A stretch of DNA of 64,000 nt from the NCBI GenBank assembly GCA_022113835.1, contig JAILWY010000002.1, positions 5,062,501 to 5,126,500 on the forward strand, read 5' to 3'. This stretch comes from Atopsyche davidsoni (lineage: Eukaryota > Arthropoda > Insecta > Trichoptera > Hydrobiosidae). The position numbers were made by a program, and so were the translations under genes. Positions 43,181 to 58,313 of the stretch are shown here, piece by piece; positions within the stretch are counted from its first letter, which is position 1, and each line of letters begins with the position of its first letter. The notes under the pieces are model-generated. The model saw only the letters and a program-made list of their open reading frames with translations. It did no database searches and had not been told where the DNA came from.

Positions 43181-43362
43181 AACATAAAGCGAGACAGTGT
43201 CAGTTTCGCCGCGCGTCTCGAGCGCACAGCTTGCGCATTTCAAACGACACAAAACTTTTCATATTATTGTTTGCGTGTTATTGTTTTATTTGAGACGTCC
43301 TCCGATATAAGTGCATCGCGTGATGTGAAGTAGATAGTGAATAGTCCGCAAAACCCGTCAAA
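43181..43362 (+). promoter_or_regulatory. TMEM192 promoter and 5' untranslated region
   Basis: This GC-richer stretch, which includes CGCCGCGCGTCTCGAGCGCA, lies between the inverted-repeat element and the start codon at 43363. No TATA box is evident. The transcription start cannot be fixed from the sequence. Confidence 0.45.
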
Positions 43363-46300
43363 ATGGTCAGCATTAATAAAAACTTTAATTCGAGTCAAAC
43401 GGTGAGTTAGTTAAAACATCCAGAGTTCCAGTTATGCAAATGAACATTCCGGACGTGCTGGAGCTGTTGACGGGCTCAAATTGCGATAAGGAATATATTA
43501 GTGTGTTATTTTTAGGGTGCGACGTTTTTTAACTCCGTGGACGAGGATGGGCGCCTGGTGAACCAGGCTTCGGCGCAGCCTCACCACTTTGTTCCCCTCA
43601 CCACTATACCGTTTTCGGCAATCCACGTCGTGGTCTCGACTGCGATTTCGATCGTGGGAATTGTCATCGCCATAAAAGAACCGGACATCGAGCACAAATG
43701 CAGGGCTTATTTCATTATGCTGTACTTGCACGCTGCATTCTGGTTCTTCACGTTGGTATGTACAACACGGTCCATTACATTGCATTGCTTTTGTTTACTT
43801 TTTTTTTTTTGCTTGTCATTTTTTTATAGTCATTGTTTTGTCTTTTAAAAACCAATATTCTTTGTCACAAAAGGTATATTCTCTGATTCGCGTTTATTTT
43901 CGGATGCATCAGGTAGACACCGAAAGTCCATATTGTATCGTTATTTTATTGGTCTGTTCTGATGTCAAAAGGTTAAAGTTTCGTAAACAATATGGATAAC
44001 TGAATTATTGAATTTTTTCTCCAATTTATTACATTTTATATACAATTTGGATTAGTTGTAATTTCAATAACAATTATAAATGATTGCCAATAGAAGAGAA
44101 AGCTCCCAAGTGAATGCTGCCAATCTGAAATCTTGCAGCCAAATAAGTGAATGGTTGATTGACCCCAATGTATAATAAAGTAATAAATTGCAACATTTAT
44201 TTTTAAATAGCAAAACTATTGTTTCACACATTTATTTAGATGAGTCACATTTTATCTCATTCTCAAGGTGTTGTTACCATTCATAGTTATATTTATATCT
44301 CCATTGTTCATGCAAACATATTTTTTTGGTCCAAAAATTTCGATCTTTGTAATCCAAACTGGAAAAAGTAATATGGTTACCCAAATTATTCATAAAGTAG
44401 ATGTGAATGAATACTGCCTGAGCTTCCATAGTATAGTATGTATTAGATGTATTTTTTTAGACTTTTTATTTGTATATTAACCGTGTATATTAAGTAGTGA
44501 ATAGAAAACCAACTGTTGCCGGTTATCTGAAGTTTTGTCTCTTGAGCTGTTATGTATTCCACTTCGTGATTTAACTTTACTAGCTTTATCTAAAAAAATC
44601 ACACAAGAATTCTTTTTAACAGGTGGGTTTTACCTAAAAAAATATGAAATCGAATATTTCTCATTAATGGTAATCCAGGAATTTCTTTTAGCACATATAA
44701 TGTGTGTTTATATTCTGATGATGTCTGTTGACTGTGATTATATTGTCATACTTGTATATGAAATAAAAAAGACAGTAAAAAACATCTCTTTGCACAGAAA
44801 TAAGATCGTCAGTATATTTGGTAAAATATTTTAGGCTTTTATGGTTTTTACAAACTGTTAAATTGAAGTTTATGTAAATTTTCTTTCTAGAGGTGTTTTC
44901 CTTTGCTTTATTAGGACATGCTATACATTGTAGAATATTAATTATTTTACTAAGTAGAAAGTCCAATTAAAATTAACTGTATGCGTGTGATTAAAATATT
45001 GATTGAATGATGAAATAATTAATAATTCAAAACAATTAAATAAAAAAACTCTAATTATTTTTTATATTTGGTTTAATGTATAAAGCAATGAAGGATTATT
45101 TTTTCCAGCTTAATTTTGGAAATTGGGAATAATAATTAGTCATATTTTGTTTGTTTTACCATTTGTAAAAAAACTACAGCACACAGTTGTCCTGTGCTTT
45201 ATCGTTTTCAGGACATTTTTATTGCTTATATTGATAAAACACTATCAGATAGTTTAATTGAATATGCCATGATTTTATTAAATCCATAACAGTCTCTGTA
45301 TTTGATAAGTTCTGTTGCAAAAAACCTTTATTTTTCCTCATTTGTATTTTGTCTTGTGAATCTTACTTGAGAATTGAAAGTCTATTTGTACAATGTGAAT
45401 ACTTTTATAGTTTCTTGAAAAATATTTGTCTTGCATTTTCATTCAGTGTTTCAATTGGAGCATTTTGTAGTGTCAATTGAAATTTAAGTTTTTGTATGCG
45501 CAGATGTCTTTGAAAATTGCACTATATGACTTCAATAGTCAATACTTGCCATCGACATGGGGTATCAAATATTGAGATTGTTCTAGTTAAAATCACAACA
45601 ATTACCTTTCTTTACATTGTACAATCCATTTTCATTGAAAACTCCATTAGTTGGCTTGACTGTCGGTCGCTCTTCTCACTGCATCAATGGGCACAGACTT
45701 CTCTGTTTATGAGTCATAGCATACCTCTGGCACAGGCTTGCTTCACTTGCTTCCATAATAAGTGCAACAATACCAATATTGAATGGGTGTTTACAAAAAT
45801 GAAGCTACGTCAATTTGTGTAAACAAAACATAGTGTTTTAAGTAAATTTGCAGCTAACAGTCATATTTAAAAAAATTACAAGCTATATTTATCTTGTTAT
45901 TTTCCATTGACAAATTAAAAGAATGTGATAAAGTTTAATGCGTGGGACTGTTCATGGGCATTATTTACTGATTTAGATTAGTTGATTGAATACACAATTA
46001 TTTTATTCAGATCTTTTGTTCTCAACAAAAAGCTTGAAAAGTTAAAGAAGTTATCAATTATTATCTGCTATATTTTATTTTAGATTCACGAGGGCTTCTT
46101 CCTTTAACATTTTTCTCTCTCTCTGCAGGAATATAATCTACTCAGGTATACTGTACTTTTAATGCAAAGCAGTTCTCCAGGTTTTATGGTCTCTCTTTCC
46201 ACAGGTGATTGATTTCATTCTGAAGAAGACGCATCATAATCTCCGAGTAAACGGTTACTTAGAGTTCTACCAAAAGACATACACGCTGCATCGAGCGCCC

Positions 46301-49300
46301 ATATATATTGTGTCTTTGTGGAACACCTTCCTCCTCATCATCCAGACTCTGTCGCAACACTACTATCCCGATGACTTCTCCAAACAGTGCGAGAAGGCCG
46401 GCATTCTCACTCCCGCTGCCTACATCACAGGCTTCATCTGGGTCGAAACGCTCATGCTCACTGTCATTCATGGACAGTACATCAGTAAGTTATCTGTTAA
46501 TATTCAGTTGTTAATGCAGTTTTTAATATTTGTACACATATTTTGGGAAAAAATTGACATGGAACTTGTATGTTGGACTCATATAAAACCAACTTTAACT
46601 CGTCACATGTTCACGCCCACACCGTGTCTTCTGTAGTCTTGAGTGGCCATTGTGTAGAAGTGGGTATTGATACACAATCACTGCAACTAAAAAATAAATT
46701 TTTAGAATGCTGCTAAATTGGTTGCGCTGATATGATTTGACAGATTTTTGTGCAATTAATCATGATGTATTGGAAAATGTAATTTTAGACATACTTTCTG
46801 ATGGGAAGCCATTAGTGCAGTTTTTTATATTCTCACAATGGTTGAGGTCACTAGCCTCCTTGATAAACTGTGATTTTATCTGGTAATCAGTTGGGATATT
46901 TCATTCCCACGAGATAGTGAATACATAAGAATGTTTGGGCGTAGTGCAGTTCTACATTAGACTTAGAGGGATCTATTGATTCTGGTATCTATTTAGCCGT
47001 TTACTATATTTATGATGGATTGGTTTATAATGTGTTTTGGCTTGGTTTAAGTATAAACCTAATAGGTGGTCTTCCGGTTGTTAATCCTTTCAAGATTCCA
47101 GCTGATGAAAGGCTAATGGCTTCCCTGATAATGGGTAAGACCTTGTCATGGCGATATGAGTACCTCACTTAATGCAAGGCCATTTTGCAATTGGATAGTA
47201 TATGTCAAACTGTGACCGCAGAGGGCACAAGTACAATCTTGGGATTTATTCCAGCGAACTAGATTGCTGGGGTCTGGCAGAGTGCTGGTGCACATTCAAA
47301 TGAAACTTGATTAGTTCAGGAGACCAATTGTATAAGAATGACTTCAAGTTGAGAACTACGAGGAGACAAGTCTCCAATAGTTGTCCAATCGCTTTGACAT
47401 TGGAGGTCCATAACATGGACGAGGTTGCCACAGTCATAATAATATACAAACAAATTACGTTTATGTATGAAATTAAGCAGTTTATAATATTCATTGAATT
47501 TACGAATCGTGTTAAGGCAGACGCTTTGTTAAGTGAACTGTCATGCTTTTATCTGGTTGTGTTATTCAACCTTACCTGACTGCTTAATGTTAAAACACTT
47601 GGTATGCTAGGTTGGTAAGACATAAATAAACGTGATAATGATGTTATTACTTACTCTGTCCCAATTGCCGCACTCTTAAGATTAATGTTTATTGTTTAAT
47701 GTCAGCTCATTCTAGCACTTTCCGTGCTAACTCTAAAGATTATGTTCCGCGACTTGACCGTAAAATGTTTCATATAATGCAATGTTTTTCTTAAACCCAA
47801 AGTAAATTTAAAAAATGGCTATTCATGTTGGATTCAAGTTTGTCTGAAAGTCTGTACGATGTGTACTATATGGCTTGAGGAAATTTTTAGAAATATATTT
47901 TCATTTGATAATTTAAAATATTTCAGATATAAAAAAAGAAATTAAGTTATAAAAATTAAAAATAATTTAGTTTTGACATGAAAGCTGATTTGATTATATC
48001 AAATATACAAATAAAAAGTAAATATAGTACTAGGAAAATATATAATATATGCTATAGAATACTACTTTTTTTAAAAAAGGTCTATGAACAAATTAATTTG
48101 AAGCACACGTCAATTCAAAATTATCACTTACTATTTGGGATAAACCTGAAAGATTGATTTTTTTTAACTCAGCAGCTGAATTTCAATTTTCTCCTCCTCA
48201 GTTAATGCTTGTTAAAAAGGTTATTAAACGTTATAACAGCTTGATTTATTTATAAATAAACAGTCTCATAGCGGAAATAAACCTTTAGCACTATCATTGT
48301 GGTTATCTCTACTCCAGTATAACATCATTTATAATGTAACTGTATGGCCAGTACAATAATTTACCAAAATATTTATATCCTTATCATATTTGGTGTCAAA
48401 GCAGAAAATTACTGATATCACAATACAATTTACCTCACATTCAATTTGTATTTGCTCAAGATAAAACAAATTCATTTATTTGCACTCTTTTTAAACCAGT
48501 TTCATGTTTTGAAATTAAGTTTTTATTTATTCAGTGTCTTATATGGTATGACAACAATATGTCAGTGGCGTGTGGGAGATTTTAAAGTTTTTCATTTATG
48601 AAACAATATAATTTTTTTTTCTTAGTCATCAACCATAATTTTTTTAGTGGAGAAATGAAAAATATTATTTCATATTAACAAGTTTGAGTCCTTTTTGTAT
48701 CTAGACTTGGATGAAGATAAAAGGTCAATGGCACGTAGGAGACGTAACGATTATTCATACTCTCGTATGTAGCACTATTGTTTTCACTTTTCATCACATA
48801 ATATTTAATAGAGGTGTGAAAATTTATATTCTTTATATAAATACTCATAAGAATATTATAATACATTTACATGATAATGCAAAGCGGTATCCAGGAGTAA
48901 GGTGTGTTGAATATTCACACTCGTTCATATAAAAGAACTTCAGTTGTTAATTGCTTGTTTTTTATATTTGGAGTTTAGTTAAATTATTTTTTTTACTAGA
49001 TTTAAATTTTAATAGAGGGTAGGTAGGAGCGTGCAAGTGAATCAAAATTTAAGTATGCTGAGTATTTCTAAGCACTGGGATTATTTTTTTATTATTCAAA
49101 ATATGTATTATTGTAGTGGAGGCATGAAAATTCTATTTCTATATTTATACTTTTATTTGCAAGCATGTTATAAGGTTTGTCTGACCACAAAAGGTCAGTG
49201 TCATGAAAGTAATTTAAAGTTGAGTTTAAATGTATTTATTTTTTAGACGAAAGTATGTCTTTAAGTTTGAGAGTTACACTAGAAAAACTATCCCTGCCTA

Positions 49301-52300
49301 TATTTTAAATGTTTGGGGTTGTAAAATTGTATTTTGGTACAAACATACAATAATCAATTATGTTTATAATGAAATCAGTACAAAATGATTTATATTTAAT
49401 ACATAGACTTTGGATATTTCAGTTTATTTTCTCACACTGAGCTATCCTATTTCTCAACTCATTAGGGAATAAAAAAATAAAAATTGCCATAAAATGACAA
49501 GTAATAAAACAAATAGCAAGTTTTTCATTTGAATTTGTTTTTCATTGCAGTCAAGGTGTCCAGTTTTAACAAGGCACAGCACCGCCCCGATGTGCAGCGT
49601 GAACAGATGGTTGACACAACGGGGGAGGCGGGGGGAGTGGCGGGTGCAGGCAATGCGGTTGGTTCCATCCCTGCGCCCGCTGCCCCCCTCTCGCAAACCC
49701 TAACGCAGACTGCAGACCTGCTCGCCCGGCAGGTTTGTACCGCCCAGATACACCCATGCTTAACAATAACCGAGAAATATTTGCAGATGGCATTGAGTGT
49801 TCACCTTGTTGCTGGTTTTAGATTAATTGCTTCATTGTTATTTTAATCCATTGGAGTCTGACCTTTTGTATTAAAGTGTATCTTGAAGTTTTTTTATGAA
49901 ATTTTGAGGCTAAGTAGATCTGATGTACTAAAATTTTAAAATAAATTAATTGTTATCAATTGATTATTAGTTATCAGTCAAATCTAAGTCAATGAAAAAA
50001 AATCCATTTTTAAAAATAGACTTGAAATTATCTTTTATTTATTTAATATTCCCCTACTTGTGGAGTAAGTATTAAAAAAAAAAACCTTGAGTAAATGTAG
50101 CGTCGCTATTTGATTTGACATGTGTTTGAGGAGACAAAATCACAGACACGTAAAAAATATCCACAAAAGAATATATCTTGTAAACTTAATCAATGTAATA
50201 TTTCACTTGGTAACGTGTGCTTGTTTAACGCAGAGCGGTGTGGTAGATTGTCAGTATGAGTCACTCGTTGATGTTTGTGTACTATATGCTATATGCATTT
50301 GTATCGTAGGTGGCTTTTTTATATTTCAACAGTAATATAATACAATTTGGTACATTATAAAATAATAGTTGAAATTGTAGATTAAAACTATCTGGAATTT
50401 ATGTTTTGGCTAAATATGTGACCTTGACATTTGATCTAACCCACACGTAATCTATTTTTTGCTGTCTTATTTCTATTTTATAATATAGTTCTTATACTTA
50501 CATGAGTTGCGGGCGAAGTGTAGGGTCGTACATGAATATTTTGAACATTTTTAAAAATCAATAATTTAGTAGTTTTTTTAAATTTTTTGAAAATACAAAT
50601 TCACCACATACTGAAAAACAAACACTGAATTGTTGTAAAAAATCATTGCACGTTGAAAGTAAGAAATTAAAAAAAATATATCAATTTTATTTTTTCAAAT
50701 GAAAGTTACGACATAGATATTTTACTCATTATAAAAACAAATCCCACTTAATAGGAATCAAATATCTCTACTTGCTATCAGATAAAATTTTATAAGTACA
50801 CTGCTATTTCGAACTCTCATCATGAGAAATGGCTTCATGGTCCATTGGTTAGCGAAGTTCATGAAGTGTCTTTGTTAGGATCTCAGTTTGATGGGGTAGT
50901 TGGTGGCCTCAATCCTCTAAAGAGTATCAAAGGCCGCACTTGCAGCCTCCTATCAGATCTGATTGAATAGAGTCAATGAGTGGAAGTAATGTAACATTAA
51001 CATTATGTAAAAGAATCCTTATAGTACACTCTAATGAGGGTTGCAAGCCCCACGATTCCACTCGTCTTAAGGCATCAGTCTAAATCTCATGACGTACCTG
51101 ACTTTGATCAGAGATTTTTCATGGAACCTGAACTCTTTCTGTCTTTCGGTAATGTGTTAATATAAAAGATAGCCTTTTTTGGCTTTTTATTTTTGACATT
51201 TAAGTCGTGTTTTCTGTCATATCTAATTTTATTTTAGCCAATTGTATAATGCACTACAATTTAGATTCCACTTTAGAATATGTTTTGGTTCTATGTATTG
51301 AAATAAATTGCAAAAAAAAACATTATTACAGTATCTGAAACGTTATGCTGACATTTGATGTCAATAAAATACTATAATTTCAGAATATAAAAGCCATGTT
51401 TTTGTTGTATTTGATGATACTTTAAACACATTTGCATATCTATTCAAGCGGGTTGTTATCATGGCTGGTGTGTGATTATTTTAATATAGATATCACAATA
51501 TAGTTGGTGCATTTTTTTATATATCATAACCATATTTGAAGTTTTTGGTTTGAGATGATGCTCAATATTTCAGACAAACTATAGCTAACTTGAGCCACAA
51601 TATTAACCAATAAAATATTGGTACTTCGTACAGACATCAGTTCTTTGAGAGACATGGACTTTACTTGCGTTCCTATGATACTGATTACTGCCATAAAATC
51701 TGTGATATGTTACTGAGTATTTATTACAAGTAATGAATATATCTTGTAGTTTTGTCTTGTTGAAAAAAAAAAATTTTTATTTTCAAATTACAAAATAATT
51801 GGGTGGGTAGCTCATCTTTAAAAATGTTGCAGTTCTGTTGATTCACATTCATTGAATTTTCATATCTGGAGTTTCGTAGAGGGAGTACACTGAGGTCTAT
51901 GAACAAATATGATTTGCCAAATGCTCAGGAGACTATGAAGACATTTCTGGCAGTAAGCATTTTCATCTGAAGAAACTCTTGAAAGGTGGAAGTGCTGACT
52001 ATCAAAATTGTTTTATAATATGGTCATTTATCTGATCATATTTAGCATAGAAATGGAGTTTAATATGTTAAACGAGTCACTGCACACATGTGCAGTAGGA
52101 GAGAGCAGTCTGTTAAAGATGACCGATTTGATTCTGTTTTTTTAAAATACAACTTGACTCAATTGGCCGTGACATTACTTAACCTTATTTTCCAGGCTGA
52201 TCTTATCCGGCACCTGAGAGAACATAACGAGAAGTTGAGTAACAAGCTGTCTACAACCACCACCCAGCTGAGAACCTTGCAGCATCAGCAGTCTGGAGAC

Positions 52301-52309
52301 AAGTCGTAA
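43363..52309 (+). CDS. TMEM192: TMEM192 homologue, lysosomal/late-endosomal membrane protein
   Basis: Five exons, 43363-43401, 43516-43755, 46205-46484, 49551-49732 and 52196-52309, join in phase to 284 residues (the human protein has 271). TMEM192 is a four-pass lysosomal membrane protein that forms dimers. Predicted membrane segments are at about 44-66 (IPFSAIHVVVSTAISIVGIV), 77-97 (YFIMLYLHAAFWFFTLVI), 124-142 (IYIVSLWNTFLLIIQTL) and 164-182 (YITGFIWVETLMLTVIH). After TM4 comes VSSFNKAQHRPDVQRE, which parallels the RRFNRAKPEPD segment of the human protein. The C-terminal helix, ADLIRHLREHNEKLSNKLST, corresponds to the terminal EYLKRHNALLSKRL coiled coil. Residues 206-240 form a Gly/Ala/Pro-rich linker. 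Introns 3 and 4 are each about 2.5-3 kb. An AATAAA at 52566 probably ends the transcript. Confidence 0.92.
50826..50960 (+). mobile_element. possible tRNA-related SINE in the last TMEM192 intron
   Basis: TGGTCCATTGGTTAGCGAAG resembles a tRNA A-box arm. A B-box-like AGTTTGATGGG follows about 45 bp downstream, and the block is less AT-rich than the intron around it. The match to consensus is loose, and no tail or target duplication was defined. Confidence 0.25.
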
Positions 52310-52565
52310 TCCGTCCGTCTTAGTCAGCTGATTGGCAATGTGGAGTACTCCGTCTTTCGTTCCGGCCATATGAGAGGACTAGAGGATGTGATGTGCAAGT
52401 AATGCTTTTATTTTATTCTGTAGATCTACAAAAGCATAGATGGACTTACGCTGATATGGATGTTTCACTTTGAGTTTGAAAGAGATGACTGTTTCTGTTT
52501 ATAGAAAGACAATGGCGTGTAATAGATTTCAAATCAAGGCATGTAGTTTAACGTACTGTTTACAG

Positions 52566-52571
52566 AATAAA
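52566..52571 (+). terminator. TMEM192 polyadenylation signal AATAAA
   Basis: This is the first AATAAA after the stop codon at 52309, about 260 nt downstream. Confidence 0.5.
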
Positions 52572-52599
52572 CTAATACATAAGACTGTTGTAATATAAC

Positions 52600-55500
52600 A
52601 AAAATATCATGTATATATTTATAAATATATGTAAATTTTCAAAAACAACCTTTATCCGTACATAGAGGATTTTTGAATGGCATAAATTATATGGTTTTAA
52701 TCATGTTCATAAGTGCAGTAATCCTCTCAATGCTTTTTCACATAAAAAAATTTAAAAGATTTATGTGCTGCAAAATATTGTTATGGACACGGAGATGCTA
52801 TTTTTCATATCTGAAAATTATTATTATATTATACTTGCTTAGAAAAAATGGATGTTGATGTGCCTCTTAGCATTTTAACATTAATTTTAATGGAAAAATG
52901 ACATTTGTCAAGACAAAATATACTTTAGATTCAGCTTTGCCGGGCAAGTGTTGTATTTGCAAGTGATTTCAAATTTAAGACATTATTATTATTATTATTA
53001 TCTAATGCAAGTGAATTTAACTTTCTTAAACTAATATTAAGATATAAAAATATTTGTGATTAAAAAAAGCTGTTAAGTATCAAACTATGGACATTATTCT
53101 ATCAGTTATGTTACAGAACAGAACATCAACCGACATTAATAATATATTTTCACACGATCAAAACGATGTCTGAATATTATAAAGACTTAGACAACTTATT
53201 AAATAAATTAAAATTGATTGATGACATTTCCTATCATGACGTCTGCGCCCTAATCAACCGATCCATTATCAGATTCATTTATGCTATTGTATATTTTACA
53301 ATCTGCAGTTTAATAATATAAATCTTTACTATTTACTGTTGATTGCTCTGAAATATATATATTTAATATTTTTTTACCAAATGCAAACATGCTAATACTG
53401 CCGAATGGTGCCATTTTTTGATTGATGGGTATGAAGCGCGTCTGGAATTCTGTGCGTTTTTATATAATCAGTGCTGACTGATAACAATGTTATTTTATGT
53501 CTGGTTTTTGTAAAGTGAATTGGTTACTGTAATGCTACTTTTACTCGGCTGCGGTCAGAATTACAAATACACAACCTCTTAAACTAATTACAAGCGGAAT
53601 TCGGAATGTCATTTTCTGATGGTTTGATATATGTGTCGTTCACTGAAAGGAATAATAATGTATCTCAAAGTAAACATCATTCATGTTGGTGCTTTATTTT
53701 AAATTGTACGTATCATATTATATAATGCATGACTTTAATAAAAATTAAATATTTTTGTATCAATTTAGTGCAGAGTTTATATACGATATGTATTTTGGAC
53801 TACCATATGTTCGAAATACATAAAAATATGAAATATATAAATAAATATAATGATAAACAGTAAAATGATGTTTATTTTCATGCTATAGTTGTTTTATGTG
53901 CATTCTCTGCAGAGTCAAATGAAATAGAGTAAATGTTTTGATAAAACTACTTAAAATGTATACAAAACATATTATTCTTCACAAAAAATGGTTTGAAATA
54001 GTTAATAGATTAGAATTGTTTCAGAAATTGATAAAAAAGTACTATTTTTTATTCAACTATTAATCTACATCACCACCAGTCGATTAACATCAGCATTGTA
54101 ATGGCAATTGAACTTTAATATCTATTTCTATGACTATTTCTCAACTTGTAATGTGAAAAGTTTGATTTGAAAATAAACAATTTTTTTCTAATCTATTGTA
54201 AAAATATGCATATTAAATACCATCAGAGAGTGATTTTTGTTTGAATTACCTATTCAAAAAAATAATACTTGTTTCTTTTGTGAATAATGCTCGCAAATGA
54301 CATTTTTTTTTAAGTTACAAATTCATTTTGATAAAGATCAACCTTAAATCTAAGACTTTTTTGTGTTAATTACTTAGAAATTAGTTTTTTTTTGCACATG
54401 GTTCTACTCGATTGCAGAATTAGTTTATGTTAAACATTGAAAATTTAATATTTTTTTGAATGCATTATTATAAATTCAATCAAAACCTTAATTAAGGCCT
54501 CTTATAAGCATTAATATTAAGCATAAATTTTCCAGTTGCCAATACTTCGCATACGTGAGTACTGCACTGTCATAGCGAGGTATTATTTTTGTAATAGGTG
54601 ATTCGTTTGGCGTTAGGCTTGTAATTAGTAAGATAGTATTATTATCTGGTAATCAAAATATTGGGTACTTTGACAAATGAAGGTAGTAGACTATGTTACG
54701 ATGAGGTGGATTCAATTGCATGGTATTGAGTTTGATAAGCCTCAGTTTTTATGGTCGTGCAGACATTTTTGTCAGCATGGAATTATATTATTTCAATATC
54801 AAGTAGAGAGTGCAATTATTGCGCGTTCAGTTGACATTGAGTAACGAGAGAGCACTTTGATTCCCAACTTATCATCAACAAGGTGAGAAGTGATCTGCCA
54901 TTAAATATGCAAAGGAGTGGAATTCTCAAGGTCGTGCCCACTTCGTCTAAACATAGGCTAAAGATCTGAATATAAGCTCAAGTAATTTATGAATGTAAAG
55001 AAATAAATTATTTTAAGAAATATTGAAATTATATTTAGACAGAAATATCCTATGTATGAGATAAAGCTGTATGTAAACTATATACTTGAGGTTTATATAA
55101 TAAAAGACTAAAATAGCTTTAAATGTCAGACATGGTATGTATGATAACTAATGTTATTATGATATTTACTATTTTTTATGTTTGATTAATCAAAGCTAGA
55201 TAATTAGTGTAAATATATTCACATATATGAAATAAATAATAAGAGTATGAGAGTATGTAATACATAGTCATATAATAATGGAGTATAATAATTCAATTTA
55301 TAAACTTTGTCATTTTGTGAAACAATTTTGAAAAGTTAGTACTTTTATATTCTGGACAACATTATGTATATTTTATTGAATTAAAACCAATCGGATAATT
55401 GTATAGCTTGATTTTTTTAAAATTGTATTTGTAGGAACAAGTATTCAATGAATTATATGTTGTGTACTTTACTGTATGAGATAAATATATCTTTTATAAA

Positions 55501-58313
55501 AAAAACATCTTTGATTAACATTACTACATAAACGTATATCAATTGATAGCTATAAACGTGATTTGATGAGTGGATGTATGTGTAAACACATCCTTAAAAA
55601 ATGGCTGCAAATTCCTGGTTTCACTGGCCTTTGGTATTCATGATGAGGCCGACGTAGGTCAGAATTTCTGTAGTGGCTGAACTTTTAACTTAGTTTTTTT
55701 TTAAAAGACATCCTTGCTTTTATATAAATGTGTTAGGAAAATGGTAGAAATGTACTTGTTGGTTATTGCAGGTCAAGTTTTACTCTGCTTTGCTGTAATT
55801 ATATTAGATTGTTTATCAGGTCTCAGTTTTTGTACACAAAGTAATCGCGTGAGTCAGTGAGCCCTTGACCCCGATATCTCATTTGAGATCCTGGAAATAT
55901 TTTCGAAACATTGGCTGTTAATTAAAAATCTTTTTAAATCCTGCCTCTGCATCTGCGACTCATTGAAATTAATTTTTAATTCAAATGTTTGAGCATCAGC
56001 GTTTTCATTAGATTAACCCCGTGCGTAAAATAATGAAATAATAATTTATCAATAAATCAAAATTATTTTGAATAAATTAATTTTTCTCAAGCTTGTGAAT
56101 ATTTAAAAACAAATTTTGCTAAAGTTATAATTTAAAAATGATTATATGAACCTCTATTTTATAAATTGACAAATTAATTACCACCTTCAAAACTAACAGC
56201 ATGCTAATATTAACGTGTGTAGCAAGGAATCGGCCCACTTTAATTAAGTCTATTATGATTCATCTCTTTACAATAGCATTATGGAGGCCTTGTAACGCGA
56301 TTACACGCATAAATACCTCATTATCATATAAAGGTGTGACATTCATTGAGCTGATTGTGGTCTTTCAGTAAGGACGAATTAACTAAAGCCATGTTATTAT
56401 CAACAATATAATTTAGTTGAGTGGCAATGGCCTTTGAGTTTGCCATTGTTGAAAAATATGTCATGATCTCTCATTGGATTTACCGACTTTAAAATTACTC
56501 AATAGAAGATACCTTTCGAATATTGTAATTAAATATTTTAATATCTGAATGATTTAAAATATACAAAATGATTTTTAGCTATCACGGTAAATAAAATAAA
56601 CATTGTGAATACTCGGTTATCGTCTAGAGATTAGTGTTGATGTGTGTTTTTAATGCGATGAGTTTCCGCGAATATTTTGTTAAGTACAAAATGAGGTCAC
56701 TTAAATTTTCAGACATTCAATAACACTAGAGAAGATTCTAGTCGAGCAGAATTGCTCTGACAATCGAAATACTGTGTCAAATGACCAATAGAGAAAAGTC
56801 ACATACATTTATCTCCGGGAATTTAAAACAAAAACAGATAACTCCACTCGTTTTAATTTGTTTGTTGATAATAGGTTAAGAAACTAGACGATGTCAGTTG
56901 AAAAGTTTAGAGTTATCATTTTGTATTTTGACATATATTGTGAATTTATATATATGTTTTTATACAGCTAGAACGGAAGTGATAAATTCGAAGCATGTGA
57001 TAACTAAAAATATATCTTATTTACGTCAACAACATTTATAATAAATTCTCCTACATTTTTTGAGGGCTTGAAGTTTTTCCCTCTCCACGCATTTACCTTT
57101 TTGAGGCGCTTAAAATTTTCTGTTACCCCTTGCATTTTCCTAACCATTTACCCCTTTAAGTGAGCATTACTTTTATAATTATTTAAAATTTTCCTACCTT
57201 CCCTCATATACATTTTTAGTCATTGGTTCGTTTGTTTATTACCTATTATCGTCACTTGAAATTGACCCTTGACAATCTCTTGAAATTATTTCCGCCCTTT
57301 GTGAAAATTATCTTGGACATTTGAAATTCTCTCACCTCAATATCAACACGTAGATAAGAAATATGGTTTGAGCATCATATTTCAAAGTAAAATGCAGCTG
57401 AAAATAATCACACCATTGAAAGGTAAGCAACTAGAAGATTAGAGATTTTAATAAAAAAAAATTGAGAGTTCATCTACGATTGCTCTCCTCATCGGAAATT
57501 GGTGACCATCTTACTGAACAGATATTTATCCTGAGCCAGTCTTACCCCTTCGGCCATAGTCTAGCCGCTGGAGTAAATTCCGCATCCATGTTAGTCTCCT
57601 CCTTCCAATGCCCCTTTTTCCATCGATTTCTCTCTAATCTCCTCTCTCTGAATCTTTAATCTTCCAACTACTGAGTACAAAGATTAGAGATTCAAAAAAA
57701 AAATGTCTTGAAAGTAAAAGATATTTTTGTTTCCCAAATTTATTTACAAGTTTTATTAAATTAAATTGATTTTATTAAAGTGATTTTTTATAAAAGGCGT
57801 TTGTAAATAAATATACTGGGCTGTTTATCATTATTTTTAGTTTTTAATATATTTTATTGAAGCAATATTGTAAGCTATACCCACTATGTGCATGAAAAAG
57901 ATGAGAAATTTTGATATCACTCGGTGATATCAAAGATTAGCGTGATAAGAATATGAATAAATATACTTGATTTAAAATTAACAAAATAAATTAACAATCA
58001 ACAAAAATAAAAAAAATGTCTTTCATTAGGTAACAACAAAAATGTGTGACTCGCACACCTCTAGAGAGCACCGAATAACGAGAATAATGAGAATCTTGTT
58101 TAGTCCATTTGCAGAGCTGCCTGTTATGTTATATAAATAATTTTTAAAAATATGCAGAATTTCAGTTTTTTTATAAAAAAAATGCTGAGTATTCACAAAT
58201 GGAGCGATTGATCATTCCAATTTATAAATGCGAAACATGAAGACCAGTCGTATTGGGACCGAAATAAGTAACAAAATTTAGTATATACAAGAGTAACAGT
58301 GATGGCATTTTTC
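52600..58313. other. AT-rich intergenic region, no gene seen
   Basis: More than 5.7 kb without any exon I can support on either strand. The stretch around 57060-57330 is pyrimidine-rich and looks like a diverged repeat, but I could not define a unit. Confidence 0.6.

Noticed and set aside
43498..43785. Minus-strand frame of 95 codons
   Set aside because: It is the antisense of TMEM192 exon 2.
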